Shown in pieces: positions 24,110 through 31,776 of a stretch of 64,000 nucleotides of DNA. This DNA is from UBA668 sp043740085 (GTDB lineage: Bacteria; Actinomycetota; Acidimicrobiia; Acidimicrobiales; Ilumatobacteraceae). A program made the position numbers and the translations under genes. How positions within the stretch are numbered: position 1 is the stretch's first letter; every line of letters begins with the position of its first letter. The DNA lies in assembly GCA_043740085.1 (NCBI GenBank), contig JAYUCY010000075.1:1-64000 (forward strand), given 5' to 3'. The notes below the pieces were generated by a model. The model saw only the letters and a list, made by a program, of their open reading frames with translations, was not told the DNA's origin and ran no database searches.

Positions 24110-25888
24110 ATGTCTCCCACCTCTCCTGGCGCGAGCCCGACCTCGCTGCCCCCCGCCATCCTCGTCCAGCGCTATCGGCTGGAGCGCAAGCTCGCGCAAG
24201 GAGGCATGGCCGAAGTATGGCTGGGCACCGACCTCTCACTCACTCGCCAGGTGGCCGTCAAGCTGCTCAAACCAGCCCTCGCCGCCGACCCGGTAGTGGC
24301 CGAACGCTTCCGCCGCGAGGCCATCGCGGTCGCGCAACTCAGCCATCCCAACATCGTCGCGGTGTACGACGCAGTTGACGACACGATTGGTGGCGAGAAG
24401 CGCCAAGCCGTTGTCATGCAGTTGGTCAACGGCAAGAGCCTGCGCCAACTACTCGACGAACAAAAGCGGCTCAGCCCTGACCTGACGATGCACATCGGTG
24501 CCTGTATGGCCGCCGCGCTGGACTATGCACACCAGGCCAACCTGGTTCACCGCGACATTAAGCCGGGCAACATTCTCATCACGCCTGACGGGCGCGTGCT
24601 GCTCACCGACTTCGGTATCGCCAAGGGTTTGGGCAGCTCAGACGAGGACCTGACCAGCCCCAACGTGATGATGGGCACCGCCAAGTACCTGTCACCCGAG
24701 CAGGTCCGTGGTCGCAAGCTGGACGGTCGCGCCGACCTCTATTCGCTGGGCCTGGTGCTGTACGAGTGCCTCGCTGGCCGGGTGCCGTTCTTGGGTGAGA
24801 CCGACGCCGACACTGCGTTGGCCCGCCTCAACCGCGACCCCACCGACCTCACTCGCCTGCGACCAACATTGCCGTACGGGCTGGCACCGCTGATCCACAA
24901 GCTGCTGTCACGCAAGCCCGACGACCGCCCCGCCACCGGCGCCGAAGTACGCAACGAACTGCAGCGCATCGCCGGCCAACCCCGCAACGATCTCACCGGC
25001 GACGTGACGCGAGACGGCACACGCGGTACACCACCACGCGGCAACCGCACCGGCCAGACACCGACACAGCGCACCACTGGGTCCACACCCACGGTGCGCA
25101 GCGCAACGGACCCCGGGGCACCACGCCGCGGTGCGCCAGTCACGAACACGCGCAACCCCACGCCGGTCAGCGGTTACCAGCCCGTGCGGACGGGGCGCGC
25201 CGCAGGGGCACCGATGCGCGCCGACAAGACGCCGCCCGCCACTGTGCGTCCGCGCCAACAACCGAACCGCAAGTTTGAGCAGAAGAGCACTCCCTCGATG
25301 GTGGTCGTGGGCGGCCTTCTGCTGGTCGCGTTCATCGTCGGCCTGGTGCTGTGGGTCACGATGAGCAACGACGACGCGTCGGGCTTCGACGTGGCCACCA
25401 TCGTCTCCCTGGACACCACACCCGTCGCCGCAGTCACGCCCACCGCTGCGGCCATCACCTCAGTGCGTACGTTCGATCCAGAGGGCGACCAGGTGGAGCG
25501 CGACGAGTTCGCCTCCAACGCCATCGACAACGACCTCGGCACCGCCTGGACAACTGTCTGTTACTCATCGAAGTTCCTCGGTGGCAAGCAGGGTGTTGGC
25601 CTGATCGCAGATCTAGGCCACGATGCCACCGGAACTTTCACCATCGTTCTCGGCAGCGCCCCGTACCAGGTGAAGGTATTCGCCTCCCCAGACGGTTCGG
25701 TGCCCTCCAGCTTCTCGGGCTGGGGGACTCCATTGGATTCTTTCGACGGTGTGGAGGCAACCACGCTGACCGTCGAACTGACTACCCCGGCGCGCTACGT
25801 GCTGGTGTCGTTCAACGAATTGGGCTCAGACCCAGCCTGCACCGACAACCCGTACCGCGGTGCCATCAAGGAACTCAGCTTCAGGTGA
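24110..25888 (+). CDS. Transmembrane Ser/Thr protein kinase with extracellular discoidin-like domain
   Basis: A 592-residue PknB-type kinase. The catalytic domain spans about residues 20-285 with a Gly loop (LAQGGMAEVWLG), Lys51 in VAVKLLK, HRDIKPGN (Asp149), DFG (Asp167) and GTAKYLSPEQ, so it should be active. A Thr/Pro/Arg-rich linker (about 290-395) leads to one membrane helix (about 396-418) and an extracellular domain of about 170 residues. That domain resembles the discoidin-like C-terminus of mycobacterial MviN (ASNAIDNDLGTAWTT, PARYVLVSFNELG). It occupies the mviN slot, but no MurJ-like flippase is present. The start is ATG 24110. Confidence 0.9.
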   Translation: MSPTSPGASPTSLPPAILVQRYRLERKLAQGGMAEVWLGTDLSLTRQVAVKLLKPALAADPVVAERFRREAIAVAQLSHPNIVAVYDAVDDTIGGEKRQAVVMQLVNGKSLRQLLDEQKRLSPDLTMHIGACMAAALDYAHQANLVHRDIKPGNILITPDGRVLLTDFGIAKGLGSSDEDLTSPNVMMGTAKYLSPEQVRGRKLDGRADLYSLGLVLYECLAGRVPFLGETDADTALARLNRDPTDLTRLRPTLPYGLAPLIHKLLSRKPDDRPATGAEVRNELQRIAGQPRNDLTGDVTRDGTRGTPPRGNRTGQTPTQRTTGSTPTVRSATDPGAPRRGAPVTNTRNPTPVSGYQPVRTGRAAGAPMRADKTPPATVRPRQQPNRKFEQKSTPSMVVVGGLLLVAFIVGLVLWVTMSNDDASGFDVATIVSLDTTPVAAVTPTAAAITSVRTFDPEGDQVERDEFASNAIDNDLGTAWTTVCYSSKFLGGKQGVGLIADLGHDATGTFTIVLGSAPYQVKVFASPDGSVPSSFSGWGTPLDSFDGVEATTLTVELTTPARYVLVSFNELGSDPACTDNPYRGAIKELSFR

Positions 25889-25955
25889 CGTAGAGGTTGA
25901 GGTACTGGTCGACGTACCCGACGCACACCGTTCGTCGACGGCGCTGCGCACTACG

Positions 25956-26591
25956 ATGAGCACCATGGCTGTGCCGCTCGATGATGCTGCGCTCGTGCGC
26001 GCAGCGCAGGGCGGCGACCGCGAGGCGCTCGATCAATTGTTCCGACGCCACTACGACCGCGTGCACGGCGTGTGCCGCCGGATCACCGGCAACGATGCCG
26101 ACGCTGCCGACGCGACTCAAGAAGCAATGATTGCCATGGTGCGCGCCCTCACCCGCTTCGACGGTCGCTCGTCGTTCGGTACCTGGGCATACCGCATTGC
26201 CACCAATGCCAGCCTCGATGAACTGCGCCGGCGGCGGCGGCGTCCCCTCGTCGCTGGGCGTGACCACGACCATGGCAATCATCACGGCCACGACCTCCAC
26301 GAGCACGCCGACCCGTCCGCCGGCGAACGCATTGAGCAGCTCGGTGATCGCCAACAGATCGATGTTGCGCTGGCGGCACTTCCCGAAGACTTCCGCGTGC
26401 CAGTCGTCCTGCGCGACGTTGCCGACCTGGGCTACGCCGAGATCGCGGCCATCCTTGACATACCGGTAGGCACCGTCAAAAGCCGTATCGCTCGCGGCCG
26501 CGCGATGCTGGCCAACACAATTTCCCGCGCGGACGGGAACAACGACGACGCGTCGGAGCGTCCAACACCTACGCACGACGACACGCAATGA
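25956..26591 (+). CDS. sigM: ECF sigma factor (SigM-like) with His-rich linker
   Basis: A 211-residue sigma factor. Region 2 is at about residues 15-95 (EALDQLFRRHYDRVHGVCRR, FGTWAYRIATNASLDELRR) and region 4 at about 133-190 (LPEDFRVPVVLRDVADLGY, IPVGTVKSRIARGRAML). Between them is a linker with seven histidines in 14 residues (104-117), rare in this family. It is followed by an anti-sigma gene, the same pair and position as mycobacterial sigM/Rv3912. ATG codons at 25956 and 25965 are both possible starts. The exact SigM assignment rests on gene order. Confidence 0.88.
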   Translation: MSTMAVPLDDAALVRAAQGGDREALDQLFRRHYDRVHGVCRRITGNDADAADATQEAMIAMVRALTRFDGRSSFGTWAYRIATNASLDELRRRRRRPLVAGRDHDHGNHHGHDLHEHADPSAGERIEQLGDRQQIDVALAALPEDFRVPVVLRDVADLGYAEIAAILDIPVGTVKSRIARGRAMLANTISRADGNNDDASERPTPTHDDTQ

Positions 26592-26623
26592 ACAACGACG
26601 ACCTGAACAACGCAACGCGATGA
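26588..26623 (+). CDS. Possible 11-residue coupling ORF between sigma and anti-sigma genes
   Basis: ATG 26588 overlaps the sigma stop (ATGA) and the frame reads MNNDDLNNATR before a TGA that overlaps the anti-sigma ATG (26620) in the same way. The peptide resembles the start of the anti-sigma protein (MTDHNLNDELN). This could carry terminating ribosomes from one gene to the next, or be the trace of a small duplication. Whether it is translated is not known. Confidence 0.35.
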   Translation: MNNDDLNNATR

Positions 26624-27462
26624 CCGACCACAACCTGAACGACGAACTGAACCCGCAACACGAACTGGCCAGCGCCTACCTTGACGCTGTGGCCAGCCCG
26701 GCAGAGCGCGCCCAGGTGGAGGCTGCGGCCGAACTGCAGGCCATCGTCGCCTCGTTCACCGCCGTGCGGGCACTGGTTGCCGATGTCCCCACCGCAGCAG
26801 CCGACACTCGTGAGGCCGCGTTTGCCGCAGCTTTCGCCGAATTCGGTACGCCGGCTCTCGCACCCGCGGCAGCCGGTGCAGCGATCGTCCCATTGAGCGC
26901 GAAGCGGCGCTGGGCCCGCCCGGTGCTCTCGGTCGCCGCTGCAGTACTCCTCGTTGGTGCCATCGGTGTTGCCGCCAAGGGCGCCCTTTCAGGCACTGAC
27001 TCAACGTCGTCCGGCGCCAGCGTCGACTCCAGCGCGAAGGTGGCGGCGGCAGATGCCTCGACCGAAGCCCAGATGACATCCGACACGATGGCGGCAATGA
27101 CACCGTCCACCATCGGCTCAATCAGTGGCGGCGCCCAGGCGGCACTCGTTATCGACACCCCCGAGCAATTGCGGGCACTGGCCATGAGCCCGCCGGCCGA
27201 CAGTGTCCTGCGGACAGCCGACCACCCTGAGGCAACCGCCGCTGCCAGCGAGACCACAGCGGGCACGGGCACCCTCCGGGCACCCACCGACCAAGGCACC
27301 GCCTACGCCCGGCCGGCGCTTGGCTGCCTCGCCTCGCAGCAGGTGTTCCTTGCCGACATTCAGTACCAGGGCGTCTTCGCGATCGCCGCTCGCGATACGG
27401 TCACCGGCATGACCTCTGCCATCACCGACGAGTGCACCGTGCTCGCCATCGTCGGGCCCTAA
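26620..27462 (+). CDS. Anti-sigma factor, single-pass membrane protein
   Basis: A 280-residue protein encoded just after the ECF sigma factor. The N-terminus (HELASAYLDAVASPAERAQVE) resembles the helical sigma-binding part of actinobacterial anti-sigma factors but lacks the His-x3-Cys-x2-Cys zinc motif. An Ala-rich segment (60-95) precedes one membrane helix (VLSVAAAVLLVGAIGVAAKG, about 105-125). The extracellular part is Ala/Ser/Thr-rich, with two cysteines near the C-terminus (CLASQQ and DECTVL) that could form a disulfide. It probably holds the sigma factor inactive at the membrane until a signal is sensed. Confidence 0.8.
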   Translation: MTDHNLNDELNPQHELASAYLDAVASPAERAQVEAAAELQAIVASFTAVRALVADVPTAAADTREAAFAAAFAEFGTPALAPAAAGAAIVPLSAKRRWARPVLSVAAAVLLVGAIGVAAKGALSGTDSTSSGASVDSSAKVAAADASTEAQMTSDTMAAMTPSTIGSISGGAQAALVIDTPEQLRALAMSPPADSVLRTADHPEATAAASETTAGTGTLRAPTDQGTAYARPALGCLASQQVFLADIQYQGVFAIAARDTVTGMTSAITDECTVLAIVGP

Positions 27463-27471
27463 CCCGCCGCT

Positions 27472-28095
27472 ATGCAGGTCGCGCTGCTGACCGCCACTGC
27501 ACTGTGCGCACTGGCCAACTGGTGGTCACGCCTCACCACTTCCGACCGCATCGAGGCGTGGGCCAAACCGCTCACCACGATGCTGGTCGTCGGCCTTGCG
27601 CTCGCCAACGAGTCGCCAACGGGTCAGGTCGCCACCGCGGTCATTGCCCTGATGTTCTGCCTGTGGGGCGACATTGCCCTGATGGCACCGATCGACAACT
27701 TTGTCCTCGGGTTGGCGTCGTTCTTGATTGGCCACGTCGTCTTCATTGCACTCTTCGTGCAGTACGGCATGCCACACGCCGCACTCGGAGCAGTTGCACT
27801 TGCCCTGATGGCGGTGCTCGCCGCGACAGTTGGTCGGCGCATCGTGAATGGTGCGATCGCGAAGGATCCTGCGCTGCGCATTCCAGTCGTTGCCTACCTG
27901 GTCGTCATTTCAGCGATGACGGTGTGTGGCTGGGCGACAGGCCTTGGCTGGGTGATCGCGGGCGCCACCATGTTCGTCATCAGTGACTCGCTACTGGGTT
28001 GGCGAGCATTTGTGCGCGAACGCTCGTGGATGGCCGTGGCAGTGATGGTCACCTATCACGGCGCGATCGTCTCGCTGGCGCTCAGCCTCTGGTAA
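27472..28095 (+). CDS. YhhN/lysoplasmalogenase-family membrane protein
   Basis: A 207-residue integral membrane protein with about seven to eight hydrophobic helices. The family pattern is visible: an early Lys-Pro (WAKPLTTMLVV), FCLWGDIALM, LGLASFLIGHVVFIALF and a late SDSLLGW. Relatives such as TMEM86 and bacterial YhhN proteins hydrolyse the vinyl-ether bond of lysoplasmalogens; activity here is inferred from the family. It follows the anti-sigma gene by nine bases. Confidence 0.85.
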   Translation: MQVALLTATALCALANWWSRLTTSDRIEAWAKPLTTMLVVGLALANESPTGQVATAVIALMFCLWGDIALMAPIDNFVLGLASFLIGHVVFIALFVQYGMPHAALGAVALALMAVLAATVGRRIVNGAIAKDPALRIPVVAYLVVISAMTVCGWATGLGWVIAGATMFVISDSLLGWRAFVRERSWMAVAVMVTYHGAIVSLALSLW

Positions 28096-28117
28096 CGAGG
28101 CGGGTAGGCTCCAGCTC

Positions 28118-28444
28118 ATGCCGGGTAACCCCTTCACCGATCCCAACTGGGCCCCCGACCTCGCCGACACTGTCGAGCGAGTGGTCGGCAAGGTCCGCTC
28201 CATAGCCACCGACAACGCCGTCAAGGCGTCGCGCGGTGTCGTCTTCGGCGTACTCGCACTCATCGCCGCAATCGTCGCTGTACCGCTCGTCATCATCTTG
28301 CTCCTCGGCGTCGTGCGCGAGGGTCTTGCCTTCTTTGTCAGCCATGGGCGCGCAGTCTGGATCTCATACATGCTGCTCGGCAGCATCTTGATGATCGCTG
28401 GTTTCTTCGCACTCCGCGCCCGCTACGCCAAGGACCCTGCATGA
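28118..28444 (+). CDS. Small two-helix membrane protein upstream of trxB
   Basis: A 108-residue protein: a polar N-terminal 40 residues including an amphipathic helix (ADTVERVVGKVRSIATDNAV), then two membrane helices (VVFGVLALIAAIVAVPLVIILL and WISYMLLGSILMIAGFFALR). It overlaps trxB by four bases (ATGA), so it is translated with the thioredoxin genes. I do not recognise a named family. Confidence 0.7.
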   Translation: MPGNPFTDPNWAPDLADTVERVVGKVRSIATDNAVKASRGVVFGVLALIAAIVAVPLVIILLLGVVREGLAFFVSHGRAVWISYMLLGSILMIAGFFALRARYAKDPA

Positions 28445-29397
28445 GCCACCACCCAGTACTGATCATCGGCTCCGGCCCCGCCGGGCTCACCGCCGCCATC
28501 TACTCCGCGCGCGCCAACCTGGCGCCGTTGGTCATCGAAGGCGAGCCCAGCAGCACCAGCGACCAGCCGGGTGGCCAGCTCATGCTCACCACCGACGTCG
28601 AGAACTTCCCCGGCTTCCCCGAGGGCATCATGGGCCCCGACCTGATGACACGCATGCGCGAGCAGGCTGCCCGCTTCGGTGCCCAGTACCTCACCGAGAA
28701 GGTCACAGCGGTCGACTTCACGGAGCGCCCGTTCAAAGTGTGGGTTCGCGAGGCTCTGTTCACAGCCGACGCGATCATTGTTTCCACCGGCGCGCAGAGC
28801 CTGATGTTGGGCCTCGAGGCTGAGTCCCGCCTACTCGGCCACGGTCTGTCCACGTGTGCCACCTGCGACGGGTTCTTCTTCCGCGGCCAGGAGATTGCTG
28901 TCGTCGGTGGCGGCGACAGTGCCGTGGAGGAAGCCAGCTTCCTCACCAAGTTCGCCTCCAAGGTCATTCTCATTGTGCGCCGCGACGAGCTGCGCGCCAG
29001 CAAGATCATGCAAGAGCGGGCGCTCAACAATCCGAAGATCGAGCTGCGTTGGAACACGGTCGTTGACGATCTCGTTGGCGAGCACAAGCTGGAGGGCGCC
29101 GTTGTGCGCGACGTCGTCACCGGCGAGGTCACCACGCTGCCCGTCACCGGCCTCTTCGTGGCCATTGGCCACCGCCCCAACACCGACCTGTTCAAAGGCG
29201 TACTGGCAATGGAGGACAGCGGCTATCTCATCACCCAGCCGGGTTCGTCCTATACCGACGTCGAAGGCGTTTTCGCCTGCGGCGACGTACAGGACCACAC
29301 CTACCGCCAGGCCATCACTGCCGCCGGTTCCGGCTGCACCGCGGCTATCGATACCGAGCGCTGGCTGGAAGCCGGCGGTCACTCGTCACACACCTGA
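28441..29397 (+). CDS. trxB: Thioredoxin reductase
   Basis: NADPH-dependent flavoprotein that reduces thioredoxin. The 318-residue protein has the FAD-binding GSGPAGLTAAIYSARA, the redox-active CATCDG (near residues 139-144), the NADPH-binding VVGGGDSAVEEASFL, and the C-terminal FACGDVQDHTYRQAITAAGSG. It is followed 74 bases later by its partner trxA, the standard actinobacterial arrangement near the origin. Confidence 0.97.
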   Translation: MSHHPVLIIGSGPAGLTAAIYSARANLAPLVIEGEPSSTSDQPGGQLMLTTDVENFPGFPEGIMGPDLMTRMREQAARFGAQYLTEKVTAVDFTERPFKVWVREALFTADAIIVSTGAQSLMLGLEAESRLLGHGLSTCATCDGFFFRGQEIAVVGGGDSAVEEASFLTKFASKVILIVRRDELRASKIMQERALNNPKIELRWNTVVDDLVGEHKLEGAVVRDVVTGEVTTLPVTGLFVAIGHRPNTDLFKGVLAMEDSGYLITQPGSSYTDVEGVFACGDVQDHTYRQAITAAGSGCTAAIDTERWLEAGGHSSHT

Positions 29398-29471
29398 CCA
29401 CTGCGGAATTGGTGGCCGTGCCGGCTGGTTGCGGAGCGGTAGCATCACTCTCCCCTGCGAAAGGAACAGCC

Positions 29472-29807
29472 ATGGCCGATGGCATCGTCACCCTCACCAC
29501 TTCTACGTTCGACGAGATGGTCGCCTCCAGCGACAAGCCGATTCTCGTTGACTTCTGGGCCGAATGGTGTGGTCCGTGCAAGATGATCGCCCCCATTCTG
29601 GGCGAGATCGCCACTGAGAACCCCGGCATCACCATTGCCAAGCTCAATGTCGATGAAAACCCCGACATCGCCATGCGTTTCAATGTGATGAGCATTCCAA
29701 CGCTGCTGGTCTTCAACCAGGGCGAGGTGCAAAAGCGCCTCGTTGGGGCCAAGGGCAAGGGCCAACTCCTGCAGGAGCTGAACGAATTTCTGCCTACTTC
29801 CCGCTGA
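29472..29807 (+). CDS. trxA: Thioredoxin
   Basis: A 111-residue thioredoxin with the active site WCGPC (residues about 33-37), the cis-proline MSIPTLLVF and the family start VDFWAEWCGP. It reduces protein disulfides using electrons from TrxB. The start ATG 29472 follows a GAAAGGAAC ribosome site. Its stop overlaps the likely start of the CwlM-like gene. Confidence 0.97.
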   Translation: MADGIVTLTTSTFDEMVASSDKPILVDFWAEWCGPCKMIAPILGEIATENPGITIAKLNVDENPDIAMRFNVMSIPTLLVFNQGEVQKRLVGAKGKGQLLQELNEFLPTSR

Positions 29808-30763
29808 CTCTCGGTCAGCGCGGCGAGGCAATTCGCGATTTACAGCGCCGCCTCGGTGCCGCCGGGTTCACCCCTGCCGCGGGTACCGAGGCGGGCGTCT
29901 TTTGTGTTGCCACCGAACATGCCACACGAGGGTTCCAGCAGGCCCGCGGCTTGCACGCCAACGGCATCTGCGACGAGCACACCTGGACGGCGTTGGTCGA
30001 GGCGTCATGGAAGCCTGGCGATCGCCCACTGCTGCTGACCTCTCCCAACCTGCGTGGCGACGACGTTGCCGACCTGCAGACGCGTTTGGCGCGCCTCGGG
30101 TTCGATTGCGGCCGCATCGACGGCATATTCGGGCCACGCACGTCGCGGGCGCTGGCTGACTTTCAGTCCAACTGCGGCGTGCCGCCCGACGGCGTGTGCG
30201 GCCCCGACACCCTGCGCATCATCGTGCGAGTCAGCGGCCAAACCGGCACCGGGCCCGGTATCGGCGCAGTACGTGAACGCGAGAGTCTGCGCGCTGGCTT
30301 TGAGTCCTTGGCCAACTGCCGGGTGGTGATCGGCCAGTTCGGTGGGCTCAGCGGGCTGACCCGCACGCTGGCACGCGAGCTGCGCCAGCGGGGCGCCACC
30401 GTGATGCCGCTGGATGAGCCAGATGCGGTCGCTCAGGCGCTGGCCGCCAATCACTTCGGTGCGCACGTGTATGTCGGCTTTCAGGGCCATACCGAGGCCG
30501 CCGCGATTGCGCACTACTACCAGGTTCCCGCCTTCGAGTCCGTCGGTGGACGCACCTTGGCGGAGCTCATTGCGCAGGAAATGCAGTCCGTCCCCGGCTT
30601 GGCGCCAGCCGTCAGCGGTATGCGGTTGCCGGTGCTCCGCGAGACGCGAATGCCGGCAGTGCTGGTGACGGTCGGGCCGGTGCGAGCGGCTACCGATGCC
30701 ACGCCGCAACTCGCAATCAGCGTGCTGCGGGCCCTCGACCTGTGGATCTTACGCACAGCCTGA
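29804..30763 (+). CDS. cwlM: CwlM-like protein: two peptidoglycan-binding domains and a degenerate amidase domain
   Basis: A 319-residue protein. Two PG_binding_1 repeats are clear (LGQRGEAIRDLQRRLGAAGF, then DDVADLQTRLARLGFDCGRI with GIFGPRTSRALADFQ). The last 170 residues follow the amidase_3 fold (VLRETRMPAVLVTVGPV at the end), but the zinc ligands are gone: GQFGGLSG replaces the first His motif, VYVGFQGH the second, and the late Glu is missing. In mycobacteria CwlM is a non-enzymatic regulator of MurA located after trxC, as here. The first repeat starts at codon 3 after a CTG that overlaps the trxA stop. The nearest standard start, TTG 29951, would cut that repeat away. Confidence 0.85.
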   Translation: MTLGQRGEAIRDLQRRLGAAGFTPAAGTEAGVFCVATEHATRGFQQARGLHANGICDEHTWTALVEASWKPGDRPLLLTSPNLRGDDVADLQTRLARLGFDCGRIDGIFGPRTSRALADFQSNCGVPPDGVCGPDTLRIIVRVSGQTGTGPGIGAVRERESLRAGFESLANCRVVIGQFGGLSGLTRTLARELRQRGATVMPLDEPDAVAQALAANHFGAHVYVGFQGHTEAAAIAHYYQVPAFESVGGRTLAELIAQEMQSVPGLAPAVSGMRLPVLRETRMPAVLVTVGPVRAATDATPQLAISVLRALDLWILRTA

Positions 30764-30767
30764 GAGT

Positions 30768-30788
30768 TTATCCACAGGTTTGTCCACG
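30768..30788. promoter_or_regulatory. Pair of DnaA boxes between cwlM and parB
   Basis: TTATCCACA (30768-30776) is a perfect DnaA box and TTGTCCACG (30780-30788) a near match in the same direction, 12 bases apart. A third weak match (TGTGGATCT) lies just inside the end of the cwlM-like gene at 30741. They lie in the short gap between convergent genes, 7 kb from oriC. They may titrate DnaA; this is inferred. Confidence 0.55.
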
Positions 30789-30852
30789 GGTGTGCGTAAC
30801 CCTCATCCGGAGGTTTCGCCCGGTAACATCGACGCAGAGTAGGAATTGACGA

Positions 30853-31776
30853 CTATTCAGCACTCTGCGTAGAGATCCGGTGATAGATTCGTTCGAGATC
30901 TTCAAGATCCGCAAACTCAATCACCACCCTGCCTTTGCCTGTCCCCATCGTGACGTTCACCCGTGTGGACAAGTATTCGGCGAGCAACTCCTCCAACTCC
31001 AGCAGACCTGGGGGGCGAAGGCGGGTAGCGGGGGTCAGGCCGGCGCCATCGACCGCCCTACCGGGCGTCGCCGGCTCAGCGGCTTCCGGCTCCGCGGCGC
31101 CACCGCGGTCGCGGACCGCTTCCTCGAGCATTCGAACCGACCAACTCTCGGCGGCGGCCCGACGAGCGAGTTGCTCTTGGAACGCTCGGTCCGGGCTGCC
31201 CAGCAACGCCTTGGCGTGGCCGGCGGACAGCCGACCGTCGGCGAGTAACGCTTGAATCGCCGGTGGCAACGACAGCAGGCGCAATGTGTTGGTGATCGCA
31301 GAGCGGCTCTTCCCCACTCGCGATGCCACCTGCTCGTGGGTCAGTGAGAAGTCTTCGACGAGCTGCTGGTAGGCAGACGCCTCCTCCAACGCAGTCAGGT
31401 CCTGGCGATGAAGGTTCTCCACGAGCGCCCGCTCAACAGACCCCAAATCATCGGTCATGCGCACGATGGCGGGAATCACGGCCAGGCCAGCGCGACGAGC
31501 CGCACGCCAGCGCCGTTCACCTGCAACCAGTTCGTAGGTGCCATCCTCTGCACCCGGCCGCACCAACACTGGTTGCAGCACACCAATCTCACGCACCGAC
31601 GCCGCCAACTCTGCCAACGACTCCTCATCAAAATGTACGCGTGGCTGATGAGGGTTGGGAACGATGCTGGCAACGGGTAAGTCCTCCAGCCGAGGCTGGT
31701 CATCTGCCTCCACCGACGTGGCGTCGGCGGGGATGAGTGCACCGAGTCCTTTACCGAGTCCGCTGAGACGGGCCAC
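30853..31776 (-). CDS. parB: Chromosome-partitioning protein ParB
   Basis: CTPase that binds parS and spreads on flanking DNA to load SMC and segregate origins. The 307-residue protein begins with the ParA-stimulating LSGLGKGLGALIP. It has the CTP-binding region with ELVAGERRWRAARRAGL, the helix-turn-helix with LTHEQVASRVGKSRSAITNTLRLLSLP (positions about 155-180), and a C-terminal dimerisation domain. GTG 31776 is chosen, because a perfect AAGGAGGT site lies five bases upstream, inside the end of parA; the genes overlap by 26 bases. Confidence 0.97.
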   Translation of the reverse strand: MARLSGLGKGLGALIPADATSVEADDQPRLEDLPVASIVPNPHQPRVHFDEESLAELAASVREIGVLQPVLVRPGAEDGTYELVAGERRWRAARRAGLAVIPAIVRMTDDLGSVERALVENLHRQDLTALEEASAYQQLVEDFSLTHEQVASRVGKSRSAITNTLRLLSLPPAIQALLADGRLSAGHAKALLGSPDRAFQEQLARRAAAESWSVRMLEEAVRDRGGAAEPEAAEPATPGRAVDGAGLTPATRLRPPGLLELEELLAEYLSTRVNVTMGTGKGRVVIEFADLEDLERIYHRISTQSAE

